Positions 1-9,397 of a stretch of DNA of 59,378 nucleotides are shown piece by piece. Below the pieces are notes generated by a model. That model worked only from the letters and a program-made list of their open reading frames with translations. It had not been told where the DNA came from and ran no database searches. The position numbers were made by a program, and so were the translations under genes. This DNA is from Clostridium sp. (lineage in GTDB: Bacteria > Bacillota > Clostridia > Lachnospirales > Lachnospiraceae): positions 1 to 59,378 of the forward strand of contig JAMPEW010000016.1 of NCBI GenBank assembly GCA_023664775.1, read 5' to 3'. Each line of letters starts with the position of its first letter. The first letter of the stretch is position 1.

Positions 1-65
1 CTCCTTATTAATTTGTTATCTATGTAAAGCACATATCTGTGCATTGCTTTATTATGCAAATATTA

Positions 66-1007
66 TCATACCTCCCTCTCATTTTCACGGTCCCTGTCTG
101 CATCCGTTATTTGGGATATTGCCTTTTCCCTCACATCGTAACTGTACACGTTATCAGAAAGGTAGTCTTCAGCATCCACCTCATTTCTGTTAATCTCCTG
201 CACCATCATCTGTAATGTTTCCGCATCCATTTTTTCATTGACTGGAAGTAACAGCAGTTCATGTATGCTTGATGGTATGACATACACGTTTTCCCTTATG
301 TCGTTTTCCTGTAGTAGTCTGCCGATTATGTCGTCATAAGCGATATATGCTGCACCATTCATTTCTATATTGTTTGTAAGCACCCAAATAGGCGGTATCA
401 TGTCTGCTGTGCCATCATCAAGTATTCCTTTATCAATAAGCATGTTTGTAATTGTCCCAAACTTTGCAGGAAACAGCATGGGTGTATTCTGCCTTGCCAT
501 ATTAAGTGCATCTCCCGGACTGACGCCGAAACGCTCCAACATATCAAACGTGACTGCAGTGGATGCCATGCCGTCCTCGTTACTTTCAAAAAGCATCCGC
601 ACCTCAAGAGCAAGATCCATATGCTTTTCATAAACTACATCCTGAAGCCTCTCCTTGTTTTTCTTATAATTAACTGCCCTCAAAAACAGCCTGTTCATAT
701 TTATGTCGTCATTAAACAAATCACTGTATTCCTGTCCGGGCATCTGACTGTGCATGTCCGTATATGCATCACTTATATGTTCCAGTGTTTCCTCAATATC
801 CACGCCACGTTCATATTCCGCAAAAAAGCTTTCAAGATAAATATTAGGGCTTATTTTCTCATTGGCAAGAAGCACCGTCAGACCCATCCTCGGTATGCCG
901 TTTGTCTTTATTACCCGGTGTATGTCAATTTTTTCAATATCGTATGCCATAAGATATTCCTGTATGTTATCCCTGACATATTCCGCAAACTCATCAAAAT
1001 CCATCAT
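66..1007 (-). CDS. DUF5688 family protein
   Basis: This 313-residue protein matches what I know of the DUF5688 family, which is common on mobile elements of Lachnospiraceae and has no known function. The recognisable part is the N-terminal stretch with KTNGIPRMGLTVL, then ISPNIYLESFF and a DIEETL helix. No signal peptide or membrane segment is visible. The start is the first of two adjacent ATGs, preceded by GAGGAGGAATAAAC. It is the last complete gene of the minus-strand operon that begins with parA. An AAGGAG-like ribosome site at 1-6 on the minus strand suggests another gene starts just beyond the left edge. Confidence 0.8.
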   Translation of the reverse strand: MMDFDEFAEYVRDNIQEYLMAYDIEKIDIHRVIKTNGIPRMGLTVLLANEKISPNIYLESFFAEYERGVDIEETLEHISDAYTDMHSQMPGQEYSDLFNDDINMNRLFLRAVNYKKNKERLQDVVYEKHMDLALEVRMLFESNEDGMASTAVTFDMLERFGVSPGDALNMARQNTPMLFPAKFGTITNMLIDKGILDDGTADMIPPIWVLTNNIEMNGAAYIAYDDIIGRLLQENDIRENVYVIPSSIHELLLLPVNEKMDAETLQMMVQEINRNEVDAEDYLSDNVYSYDVREKAISQITDADRDRENEREV

Positions 1008-1010
1008 TGT

Positions 1011-1136
1011 TTATTCCTCCTCGTTGCTGTTTTCTGTTATATTGCTTTCTTTTTCTCCGATTGCCCTGATTCGCTTCATGTATTCCTGCAGAAGCTTCGT
1101 GTTGTCTTTCTTCTTTTCAAGATCAGCTGTACTCAT
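1011..1136 (-). CDS. Small 41-residue charged protein
   Basis: This short frame starts MSTADLEKKKDN and ends SNEEE-stop. It is rich in Lys and Glu and probably helical. The ATG at 1136 has a strong GGAAAGGAGGGG ribosome site about 5 bases upstream. The stop lies 3 bases before the DUF5688 start, which fits translational coupling in the operon. I do not recognise a family. Support is the ribosome site, the tight spacing and the conserved strand. Confidence 0.65.
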   Translation of the reverse strand: MSTADLEKKKDNTKLLQEYMKRIRAIGEKESNITENSNEEE

Positions 1137-1193
1137 TATTACCCCTCCTTTCCACATAAAAAAGAAGCACTTTGACATGCTTCCATCAACCAG

Positions 1194-1370
1194 TTACTTT
1201 ATTTGCTGTCTGATAAACTTATCAAGTTCTTCCATACAGCCGTTAATCATGCTTTTGCATGTATCAACTATATTTTTTTCTTCCGCCGTAAGCTTTTCTG
1301 TTTCGGCAGGTATCATCCTGCCAGTCAAAACCATATCCTGCAGCTCACTTACTCTTTCAGCCGGTAACAT
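1194..1370 (-). CDS. Small hypothetical protein (58 aa)
   Basis: The preferred start is the ATG at 1370 (MLPAERVSEL), because GGAAAGG lies about 8 bases upstream and the preceding gene stops 4 bases before it. A longer frame from 1403 would overlap that gene. The protein looks helical and acidic, with MIPAETEKLTAEEKNIVD and a C-terminal DKFIRQQIK. No family is recognised. It is part of the parA-to-DUF5688 operon. Confidence 0.65.
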   Translation of the reverse strand: MLPAERVSELQDMVLTGRMIPAETEKLTAEEKNIVDTCKSMINGCMEELDKFIRQQIK

Positions 1371-1374
1371 ATAA

Positions 1375-1734
1375 TCACTGCCTTTCCATTTCAACATTAT
1401 CATATTCCTTTGACCGGAACCTGTTTATTTCATTGTTGATTATCTGGTTTTCAAGGTAATCCCTGACCAGTCCGTCACCTCCAGTAATATTTTTTTGAAA
1501 ATACCGCAACATTTCTTCAGTTGAAACATTTTCAAGTCCAGCTCCAATCCTTTGGTATATACTTTCCCCTGGTTTCAAAGGCGTGTTCCGTACATCATTA
1601 ATTATTTCCTCCACCCGTTTAGTATCAGTATCTCCCCGCAGGAATTTATCTGCACCCCATGCATAATGCTCATCCATTTCTGTTTCCCTCCTTTTCAACA
1701 TCTGTGCTATTTTCTTATTTTCGGCAGATGCCAT
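1375..1734 (-). CDS. Hypothetical protein (119 aa)
   Basis: A soluble, highly charged protein beginning MASAENKKIAQMLKRRE and ending NVEMERQ. Its C-terminal segment resembles the end of the next upstream gene product (DEMDMER), which hints at a shared sorting or interaction tail, although this is weak. The start is 5 bases from the stop of the upstream gene, so the two are probably translated together. No domain is recognised. It belongs to the accessory-element operon. Confidence 0.7.
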   Translation of the reverse strand: MASAENKKIAQMLKRRETEMDEHYAWGADKFLRGDTDTKRVEEIINDVRNTPLKPGESIYQRIGAGLENVSTEEMLRYFQKNITGGDGLVRDYLENQIINNEINRFRSKEYDNVEMERQ

Positions 1735-1739
1735 TTTTG

Positions 1740-2060
1740 CTATCTTTCCATATCCATCTCATCGTACTTTGTTGGGAAATGATTTGTCCTGTCGTACCTG
1801 TCCACTTCCTCCATAAACTTCTCAGGCATCTCTTTTCTTATCTGTGCATTTGGACCGTAAAATATCGGTTGGTAACCTTCATCCGAACCGTACCGGTCTG
1901 TCTTTTCCATATGCAGTTCTTTTTTAATGCCTGTTACCATTTCATCTACAATGGCATTTACTTCAGCTTCATTGTCACTGTCCCAATACAGTCCTCCTGC
2001 TTCCCATGCTTTACGGAAATAATGATTTAAAATCCTTTTTGCATCTGAAATATTACCCAT
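1740..2060 (-). CDS. Hypothetical protein (106 aa)
   Basis: The chosen start is the ATG at 2060 (MGNISDAKRI), because GTAAAGGAGGAACTATAAAT directly precedes it. A longer frame to 2096 would run into ssb. The protein has a helical N-terminus (AKRILNHYFRKAWEAGG), an acidic stretch (DSDNEAEVNAIVDEMV) and a C-terminal DEMDMER. I do not recognise a family. It follows ssb by 16 bases in the same operon. Confidence 0.72.
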   Translation of the reverse strand: MGNISDAKRILNHYFRKAWEAGGLYWDSDNEAEVNAIVDEMVTGIKKELHMEKTDRYGSDEGYQPIFYGPNAQIRKEMPEKFMEEVDRYDRTNHFPTKYDEMDMER

Positions 2061-2076
2061 ATTTATAGTTCCTCCT

Positions 2077-2511
2077 TTACTTAAACGGCAGATCATTTTC
2101 TATTCCTTCCGGGATTGAAATAAATCCGTCACTGCCCGGTTCGGGTCTGTCAGCCTGATATCCTCCATTCTTCCCACTGGCACTTTTGCTTTCGGCAAAT
2201 TCCTGTTCCTCTACTATGACCTCGGTAGTATATACCTTTACACCGTCTTTATTTGTATAGCTTCCTGTTTGTATTCTTCCTGTCACAACAATTTTAATGC
2301 CCTGTCTGAAATACTTTTCAACAAATTCCCCTGCCTTGCCGAATGCCACGCACGGAATGAAATCCGCTGTCTGTTCGTTGCCTGTTGCGTCACGCTTTCC
2401 CCGTCTGTCAACGGCAAGCGTATATCTTGCTATTGCCAACGGTTCAGCCGCCTGTGTGTATCTGACATCAGGATCTCTTGTCAAACGTCCCATCAAAATT
2501 ACTTTGTTCAT
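2077..2511 (-). CDS. ssb: Single-stranded DNA-binding protein
   Basis: A 144-residue SSB. The N-terminal OB-fold starts MNKVILMGRLTRDPDVRYT and continues with FIPCVAFGKAGEFVEKYFRQG and VTGRIQTGSY, which are the family hallmarks. The C-terminus ends in NDLPFK, close to the usual acidic DDxPF tip that recruits replication and repair partners, with one extra Lys. It binds ssDNA as a tetramer during replication or conjugative transfer. Its place between parB and accessory genes suggests the element's own SSB rather than the chromosomal housekeeping copy. A TAAGGAGGG ribosome site precedes the ATG. Confidence 0.95.
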   Translation of the reverse strand: MNKVILMGRLTRDPDVRYTQAAEPLAIARYTLAVDRRGKRDATGNEQTADFIPCVAFGKAGEFVEKYFRQGIKIVVTGRIQTGSYTNKDGVKVYTTEVIVEEQEFAESKSASGKNGGYQADRPEPGSDGFISIPEGIENDLPFK

Positions 2512-2525
2512 AAAAAAGTCCCTCC

Positions 2526-2678
2526 TTATCTTCTAAAAATTAATTTGCATAAAAAAGTTAAACACATAATAACTAAACCAAATATTATTGTTTCTAAAAT
2601 ACCTCCATGTAAATTACTATTCATAATTATGTAAGTAATGGCTACAATACTGCTTCCAACTGATGCATCAGGGTACAT
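2526..2678 (-). CDS. Small membrane protein (50 aa)
   Basis: This frame begins MYPDASVGSSIVAITYIIM and ends KLIFRR-stop. It has two hydrophobic stretches (SIVAITYIIM and ETIIFGLVIMCLTFLC) and a basic C-terminus, so it is probably a small integral membrane protein. GGAGAGGAGGAATCAGA precedes the ATG at 2678. The stop codon overlaps the ribosome site of ssb, a close coupling that supports it being real. The family is unknown. It sits between parB and ssb, where conjugative elements often carry short membrane proteins. Confidence 0.65.
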   Translation of the reverse strand: MYPDASVGSSIVAITYIIMNSNLHGGILETIIFGLVIMCLTFLCKLIFRR

Positions 2679-2733
2679 TCTGATTCCTCCTCTCCAACAT
2701 GTTTATTAAGTAAACCATTCCTGATTGCTTCTC

Positions 2734-3720
2734 TTACATCTCCCTTGCATTTAACTTCTGGTCCACTGGACCAAAAGTTAAATCTGTACTTTTTTCCATG
2801 TCATTTTCCATAAACCGGCTTTTATACTTATCATAAAAATCAAGTGCCTTTATTATCCTGTCCTCAAAATCCTGATCCTGCATGTTGCCCTTGTATGCAA
2901 ATATTCGGTCACTTTTCAGCACAACTTTTGGTCTTTGGTTTGGTTTTTCAGCATTCAGCACATCACATATTACATTTTCATCCAAACAACCTTCTCTTGC
3001 TAATTTTTTAAATTCAATTGCCTGTGCAAGTGACGGTGTAACCATGTTGGCATCATAGTAATCATAAATTAGCTTTTGGTTTATGCTGTCCAAGTATGAC
3101 AATTCCACGGCAGGTCGTAAAGCCATTGTCCCCTGATCCACAAGCTCCAAAATTTCAGGAAGAAGATATGTAAGACGTATATATCTGTCAATTTGCTTTG
3201 CACTTTCCCCCGTCTTCTCAGTCATTTTTTCTCTTGCATTCAACTTTTGGTCCAGTGGACCAGAAGTTAAATCTGTTCGCTTTCCCTGCCGTTTCATTGC
3301 GTCATACATCATCTTATATGCATATGCTTTTTCGGATGGTAAAATTTCTTCCCTGCTTTGCAGATTAGTTTCACCCATAATAATGATTGCCTCATCCCTT
3401 GTAACATTCTTTACAATGGCAGGTATCGTATCAATGCCTGCCAGCTCACAAGCCCTCATTCTTCTGTGCCCGGCAATCATTTCCATGTTACCTGTTTCAT
3501 TTTTGAATACAATTGCAGGATAAATTATGCCGTATTTCTGCACGGAATTAATCAGTTTTGCCATTTTTTCATCATCCTTTACCTGAAATGGGTGATTTTG
3601 AAAAGGTACAATTTCATCTATGCTTATTTCATCTATTTTCCCATAGGTTCTCGTCTGTTCCGTCGAAAACAAATCATCCATATCAAACGTCATATTTGTT
3701 TTCCATGCATCATCGAGCAT
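2734..3720 (-). CDS. parB: ParB/Spo0J-family partition protein
   Basis: A 328-residue ParB-like protein. The N-terminal ParB/sulfiredoxin-type domain (residues 25-120) contains IVPFQNHPF and the diagnostic AGHRRMRACELAG box, followed by GETNLQSREEILPSEKA. A helix-turn-helix DNA-binding region follows (residues 165-230, including TGESAKQIDRYIRLT). Such proteins bind parS sites and work with ParA to segregate plasmids or elements. It overlaps parA by 11 bases, so the two are coupled. An oddity is that DLTSGPLDQKLNARE (about residue 150) recurs as DLTFGPVDQKLNARE at the extreme C-terminus, encoded by duplicated palindromic DNA. No parS consensus of the chromosomal type was seen. Confidence 0.93.
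   Translation of the reverse strand: MLDDAWKTNMTFDMDDLFSTEQTRTYGKIDEISIDEIVPFQNHPFQVKDDEKMAKLINSVQKYGIIYPAIVFKNETGNMEMIAGHRRMRACELAGIDTIPAIVKNVTRDEAIIIMGETNLQSREEILPSEKAYAYKMMYDAMKRQGKRTDLTSGPLDQKLNAREKMTEKTGESAKQIDRYIRLTYLLPEILELVDQGTMALRPAVELSYLDSINQKLIYDYYDANMVTPSLAQAIEFKKLAREGCLDENVICDVLNAEKPNQRPKVVLKSDRIFAYKGNMQDQDFEDRIIKALDFYDKYKSRFMENDMEKSTDLTFGPVDQKLNAREM
2749..2783. repeat. 35-bp near-perfect palindrome, copy 1 (parB 3' end)
   Basis: The arms are 17 bases around a single central C, with one mismatched pair. The core is TGGTCCA, C, TGGACCA, flanked by ATTTAACTT and AAGTTAAAT. It lies inside parB and codes for DLTFGPVDQKLN just before the stop codon. A second copy is at 3238-3272. The flanking bases (CTTGC before, CTGT after) are also shared, so the duplicated unit is about 45 bases. 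Confidence 0.85.
3238..3272. repeat. 35-bp near-perfect palindrome, copy 2 (inside parB)
   Basis: Same core (TGGTCCA, G, TGGACCA) and nearly the same flanks (ATTCAACTT and AAGTTAAAT) as the copy at 2749-2783. It codes for DLTSGPLDQKLN in the loop between the nuclease-like and helix-turn-helix parts of ParB. The centre base and the arm mismatches differ between copies, so the copies are old or under selection for palindromy rather than exact identity. Confidence 0.85.
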
Positions 3721-4528
3721 CCCTTTCCACCTCCTTTACTCTCTCAGGGCTGTCCCCAATAATTTGGGCAGTAAATTGTTTATATGCCTGTGAAACTGCA
3801 CTTTTATTATCAAATTCATAAATGCTCTTTCCGGTAGATGTTGCTTTTGAAGCTGCTACCCCACGAGGTATTGCTACATCAAATATTTTGACATGCTTTC
3901 CAAAATCATTTCTGATTATATCTGTAATCTCGCATGTCAAATTTGTCCTTCCGTCTGCCAGCGTAATCAATATTCCCTCAATCTTCAGTTCCGGATTAAT
4001 ATGTTTTCTTACCCTGTTGATTGTCTGAATAAGCTGCGTCATTCCTTTTGTCGGGAGATATTCTGCCTGCACTGGTATGACTACACTATCTGCAGCCGTA
4101 AGTGAATTAATCGTCATCATGCCAAGCGAGGGCATACAATCTATGATAATATAGTCATATCTCTCCTCTGCATCTTTAAGTAAATTTTTCAATGCGATTT
4201 CCCTGCTCATTACAGTTACAAGCTGCATTTCCAACGCAGATAACTCTATGTTTGCCGGAATTAAATCAACGCCTTCTTCATGGTGTAATATGCCTGCTTC
4301 TATATCTGTTTCTCTATCATCAAAGTTATCTCTGAGCAGGGATGATAATGTCACTTCCAAGTTATCAGGATTTCTCCATCCTAGACATGTTGTTAGATCA
4401 CCCTGAGGGTCTGCATCAACCAACAGTACCCTCTTTCCCTCCCTTACTAATCCAAATCCAAGATTTGCTGTTGTCGTTGTCTTTCCAACTCCTCCTTTCT
4501 GATTGCATACTGCTATTACTCTTGCCAT
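3710..4528 (-). CDS. parA: ParA/Soj-family partition ATPase
   Basis: A 272-residue deviant Walker-type ATPase. The Walker A loop KGGVGKTT is at residues 11-18, the A' segment VLLVDADPQGD follows at about 34-44, and the Walker B region DYIIIDCMPSLG lies near residue 125. There is no N-terminal DNA-binding extension, as in Soj or type Ib ParA proteins. It binds DNA dynamically and moves ParB-bound DNA during segregation. It is the first gene of the minus-strand operon, with GTTAAAGGAGGTAATAAC before the ATG. A promoter and a hairpin with a T-run lie in its short leader. Confidence 0.95.
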   Translation of the reverse strand: MARVIAVCNQKGGVGKTTTTANLGFGLVREGKRVLLVDADPQGDLTTCLGWRNPDNLEVTLSSLLRDNFDDRETDIEAGILHHEEGVDLIPANIELSALEMQLVTVMSREIALKNLLKDAEERYDYIIIDCMPSLGMMTINSLTAADSVVIPVQAEYLPTKGMTQLIQTINRVRKHINPELKIEGILITLADGRTNLTCEITDIIRNDFGKHVKIFDVAIPRGVAASKATSTGKSIYEFDNKSAVSQAYKQFTAQIIGDSPERVKEVERDAR

Positions 4529-4554
4529 GTTATTACCTCCTTTAACGACAAAAA

Positions 4555-4576
4555 GAGCCTATCCTTAGATAAGCTC
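4555..4576 (-). terminator. Hairpin plus T-run in the parA leader
   Basis: On the minus strand GAGCTTATC, loop TAAG, GATAGGCTC forms a stem with one mismatch and is followed at once by TTTTTG. It sits between the predicted start of transcription and the parA ribosome site, so it may act as an attenuator. It could also be a simple terminator or operator. Confidence 0.5.
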
Positions 4577-4596
4577 CTTACTGTCATTTTCTTTAT

Positions 4597-4625
4597 ATAA
4601 TATTAAATTTTTATATCACCCACAA
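4597..4625 (-). promoter_or_regulatory. Predicted promoter of the parA operon
   Basis: On the minus strand TTGTGG and TATTAT are separated by 17 bases, about 70 bases upstream of the parA ATG. The -10 is good and the -35 is moderate. Confidence 0.5.
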
Positions 4626-4745
4626 AAATTTCACACATACAATGGTTAAACGGGCGTAAGCTGTTCGCCAACGTCGCTTTTCATTAGTTATAAATCATTT
4701 CTTTTGATATATTTATTTATACTTACAAATTCTTTAAAATGCCGC

Positions 4746-4780
4746 AAGGAACACTTCCTTATGTGAATGTCCCTAGGGAC
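4746..4780. other. Two adjacent palindromes upstream of parA
   Basis: AAGGAA, CAC, TTCCTT at 4746-4760 is followed after 8 bases by the perfect 12-mer GTCCCTAGGGAC at 4769-4780. Their closeness and their location in the parA upstream region make them candidates for a partition or transfer protein binding site. There is no direct evidence for a function. Confidence 0.4.
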
Positions 4781-5201
4781 CGTTTTGTCAAAATACAAAA
4801 CAAATAAATTATAATGTGAATGCCACGACTAAGGTTAAAAAATTGTCGAACTGTCTTATTTGCTATATTATATTAAACACATGAAAAGCACTCACCCCAA
4901 AGCTTTTTTCTTTTTTGTATCTGCCACCAAAATAATCGTCTAAATAATTGATAATATTGTTTTTTAGCAAAATATCTGTAACCTTTCATATATCACCATT
5001 GGATAATTCAGATAATTCCATATCAAAATCCCCCTATTTGATTTTCTACACTTTAAAAAGTAACCTTTTCTACGTCCAAAAGCTAACTGTCAAATCCTGC
5101 TTTGATAATTTGATGTGTTTCGTTCATCTCTAATGGGAATAATAAAAGCACCAACCATTTCTGATTAATGCCTTATTAATCATATTATTTACTTTGAACT
5201 T

Positions 5202-5945
5202 TTACCATTCAACTACTGCACGAAAATCTGCACTCTTATCGTAAGCTAATGTAACAGAATTAAAACCTAATACGCTCGCTGATGATATTTGAATAAAATT
5301 TCCATTCTCATCATTAAACTGATATGATTGAGATGCTATATCATAAATTACATCATTAGTAGAATCACTACCTAATGGTGTATAATATGTTTTAAGATAA
5401 TTATAATACTCGGTAAAGGCAGAAGACATTGCATCAACAGAATCATAATTATGACCTATAACCACATTAGCAGTTTGAGTTTCTGGTCCACTAGTTGATT
5501 TAGGTAATTGCGAAACTACATTTTCAAATTTTACAATAAAGGTATTTGTATAACACATACTATCTACCTTTTTTATAATATCATTCGCCTCTGATGAATA
5601 TTCCTCTGGAAGACTCACCGCTATTTCATATGCACCTTTTGCATCTAAATCAGCAATCTTGATATTTGCTTCTTCAATCATAGAACTATAATGTTTTTTT
5701 AATTCTTCGTTATATTTTTCTCTTGCTGAAACTAAATCATTATAATTTTCTACATCCTTCTTATCTTTATCGCTTAATTCTTCGTATGCAGATTCCGCTT
5801 CAACAATGGCTGACTCATTTTCCCAAGTAACAGTCCCTATTGCTGATATTTTTTCTTCTACGAATTGAGTCTCCTTACTCTTTCCACAAGCACATAAAAA
5901 AGACATCATTACGCACATGCATGCAATTAATACTTTTTTCTTCAT
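5202..5945 (-). CDS. Secreted lipoprotein
   Basis: A 247-residue protein with a type II signal peptide: MKKK, a hydrophobic core, and the lipobox LCAC with Cys at about residue 20. After cleavage it would be lipid-anchored on the outer face of the membrane. Residues 35-85 contain IGTVTWENES...YEELSDKDKKDVENYNDL, a helical module often repeated in Firmicutes surface lipoproteins. The C-terminal half resembles no domain I can name. AGGAGGTATACAA precedes the ATG. The gene stands alone and is more AT-rich than the genes to its right. Confidence 0.8.
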   Translation of the reverse strand: MKKKVLIACMCVMMSFLCACGKSKETQFVEEKISAIGTVTWENESAIVEAESAYEELSDKDKKDVENYNDLVSAREKYNEELKKHYSSMIEEANIKIADLDAKGAYEIAVSLPEEYSSEANDIIKKVDSMCYTNTFIVKFENVVSQLPKSTSGPETQTANVVIGHNYDSVDAMSSAFTEYYNYLKTYYTPLGSDSTNDVIYDIASQSYQFNDENGNFIQISSASVLGFNSVTLAYDKSADFRAVVEW

Positions 5946-6351
5946 TTGTATACCTCCTCGTCAATACACACAAAAATATTATATATTGTTCATCTACTAA
6001 ATTGAAATAACTTATTTTTATGATATATACAAACAATATAAAAAAATATTATGGTTCCCACTTTGATTTCATAATTTTCCTTCTTAATACTTCCTTATTA
6101 TGTTCTTCTATAAATCAAAAAAACAAAGGAAAATCATTTACTTATGTTTCAAGTGTATATGTGTATATTAAACTACATGAACTCCTTTTTGTATTCAGAG
6201 TCATATACCACAACCCACATGTTACATACCCCACCCTCTTTTTATGAAACTTATTGCGTAATTAAATTCAAAGAAAACGGTGCAGTTTTTTACTGCACCG
6301 TCACTATAAATAAAATACTTGTTATATTCCTAAAAGCATCGGGATGGAATT
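5946..6351. other. 406-bp AT-rich intergenic region
   Basis: It contains the upstream region of the lipoprotein gene (a possible minus-strand -10, TATAAT, at 5978-5983) and the groEL terminator at its right end. The open frames here lack ribosome sites and protein-like composition. I see no gene. Confidence 0.6.
6277..6301 (-). terminator. Intrinsic terminator of groESL
   Basis: A perfect 10-bp stem, ACGGTGCAGT and ACTGCACCGT, encloses a 5-base loop. On the minus strand it is followed by TTTTCTTTG. It lies about 50 bases past the groEL stop codon. Confidence 0.9.
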
Positions 6352-7989
<1,638 letters not shown>

Positions 7990-8047
7990 TTATGCCTCCT
8001 ATAAAAATATATTGTATATATGTTTCGTAACAGCGCATATGCTGTTT

Positions 8048-8332
8048 TTATTCAACAACTGCGAGAATGTCTGACTGCTTCACGATAATATACTCATCAT
8101 CGCCAAGCTTAACCTCTGTTCCCGCATATCTTGAATAGATAACCTTATCGCCTGCCTTAACCTCCATCGGTATCTTCTCTCCATCGACTACCGCTCCCGG
8201 ACCTACTTCAACAACCTCAGCATACTGTGGCTTCTCCTTAGCCTGTGACGGAAGTACGATTCCTGACTTTGTAGTCTCCTCAGCTACCGACTGCTTTAAA
8301 ACAACTCTGTCTCCAAGTGGTAATAACTTCAT
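8048..8332 (-). CDS. groS: 10-kDa co-chaperonin GroES
   Basis: A 94-residue co-chaperonin that caps the GroEL ring as a heptamer. It begins MKLLPLGDRVVLKQ, contains the mobile-loop region TTKSGIVLPSQAKEKPQ and ends with GDDEYIIVKQSDILAVVE, all typical. AGGAGGAATATAAA precedes the ATG. It is the first gene of the groESL operon, with a CIRCE operator and a sigma-A-type promoter just upstream. Confidence 0.99.
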   Translation of the reverse strand: MKLLPLGDRVVLKQSVAEETTKSGIVLPSQAKEKPQYAEVVEVGPGAVVDGEKIPMEVKAGDKVIYSRYAGTEVKLGDDEYIIVKQSDILAVVE

Positions 8333-8364
8333 TTTATATTCCTCCTAAAAATCATATTCTATTT

Positions 8365-8391
8365 TTAGCACTCACTTCTTTCGAGTGCTAA
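8365..8391 (-). promoter_or_regulatory. CIRCE operator (HrcA binding site)
   Basis: A perfect match to the CIRCE consensus: TTAGCACTC, nine bases, GAGTGCTAA. It lies between the groES promoter and its ribosome site. The established role is binding of the HrcA repressor, released on heat or protein-folding stress. Confidence 0.98.
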
Positions 8392-8401
8392 CATAAGTAT
8401 T

Positions 8402-8429
8402 ATTTTAAACAATTTATGGAAAAAATCAA
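8402..8429 (-). promoter_or_regulatory. groESL promoter
   Basis: On the minus strand TTGATT and TAAAAT are spaced by 16 bases, immediately upstream of CIRCE, so a bound repressor would overlap the transcription start. Confidence 0.7.
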
Positions 8430-8497
8430 CCCCTAATTTTTAAATTTAACAAATTATACACAAATATACACAAAATCACTGTATTTTAATCGTATTT

Positions 8498-9397
8498 CTA
8501 TTTTCCTACCCCCATGTCACGCCCATATATAAATAAATACTGCTGTGCATATCCTGCATAGTTCCCGAAAAGCTCCACTGCATACTTTTCTATTACATCA
8601 TTTTTTGTATCTTCATGGAAATACAGCTCCTCCATAATTCTTTTCATCCACACATCCACAGGAAAAGCCGAGGCAAAGGACAGTCCGAAAAGCAGAACGC
8701 AGTTTGCGACCTTCTCTCCCACTCCCTTTATTGACATAAGGCTTTTCCTCGCCTCATAAAATGGCATATTTTTAAGTATATCGCCATCTATTTCTCCATT
8801 ATGCACACTGCATACAGCTTGTCTTATGTACGGCGCACGAAATCCAACCTTACACCCGCGAAGCTCCTCCTCACTGACATGAAAAAGTGCCTCAACAGAC
8901 GGAAACGCATATACCATTCTTCCGTCCTTTGTGACAATTTGCTGACCATATTTCTCGGACAAGAGATGGACAATCTGCTTAATATGGCAAATCTTTTTAT
9001 TTTGCGATATGATAAATGAGATGAGCATTTCAAAAAAATCCTGCCTTAATATCCGTATTCCCGCATGCTTTAAAATAACATCAGCCAACCGTTCATCCGC
9101 CTTAATTATGCTCTCTTTTATCACTCCATAATCTGTATCAAGGTCAAAATAACTTTTCCATATCTCATTGAAATCCTCCACGGACGTATCATATAAAATA
9201 AAGCTGTCTGCCTTTGCATTTTCCTCCCTGCACTGCTTTATATGCAGGTATTTTCCAAATGCCACAAGCTCATACTCCTTTTCGGCAAGCCTTGTAAAAT
9301 GAAAGCACTGCCCACATTCCAGCGTGTCCTCTATGTCAAAATCAAAAACCTCCTCAAGTATCAGGTCATTCTCTCTGCAATATATATTCATATTCAT
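8498..9397 (-). CDS. ogg: 8-oxoguanine DNA glycosylase (Ogg1 type)
   Basis: A 299-residue HhH-GPD base-excision repair enzyme that removes oxidised guanine and cuts the abasic strand. The N-terminal OGG domain includes DTLECGQCFHF, which positions the recognition pocket. The helix-hairpin-helix IKGVGEKVANC carries the catalytic Lys at residue 229, and PVDVW carries the catalytic Asp at residue 248. That 19-residue spacing matches human OGG1 (K249 and D268). It stands alone downstream of groESL in the same orientation. GAGAGGCTG precedes the ATG. An ordinary AlkA would lack the Lys, so Ogg is the better call. Confidence 0.92.
   Translation of the reverse strand: MNMNIYCRENDLILEEVFDFDIEDTLECGQCFHFTRLAEKEYELVAFGKYLHIKQCREENAKADSFILYDTSVEDFNEIWKSYFDLDTDYGVIKESIIKADERLADVILKHAGIRILRQDFFEMLISFIISQNKKICHIKQIVHLLSEKYGQQIVTKDGRMVYAFPSVEALFHVSEEELRGCKVGFRAPYIRQAVCSVHNGEIDGDILKNMPFYEARKSLMSIKGVGEKVANCVLLFGLSFASAFPVDVWMKRIMEELYFHEDTKNDVIEKYAVELFGNYAGYAQQYLFIYGRDMGVGK

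Larger units (their letters stand above)
4529..5201. other. 673-bp intergenic region with several inverted repeats
   Basis: No convincing gene is present. The region holds the parA promoter and leader hairpin at its left. Further right are a GGCG/CGCC hairpin around 4649-4667 and two adjacent palindromes at 4746-4780, then AT-rich sequence. It separates the element-type operon from the chromosomal-looking genes and could contain the element boundary, centromere or replication/transfer site. No integrase, direct-repeat att site or recognisable origin was found. Confidence 0.5.

Noticed and set aside
621-1374. Plus-strand frames opposite the DUF5688 and small genes
   Set aside because: Hydrophobic composition comes from the reverse complement of acidic genes; the minus strand has strong ribosome sites.
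5162-5182. Inverted repeat TGATTAAT/ATTAATCA after the lipoprotein gene
   Set aside because: The stem is AT-only with no T-run, too weak to call a terminator.
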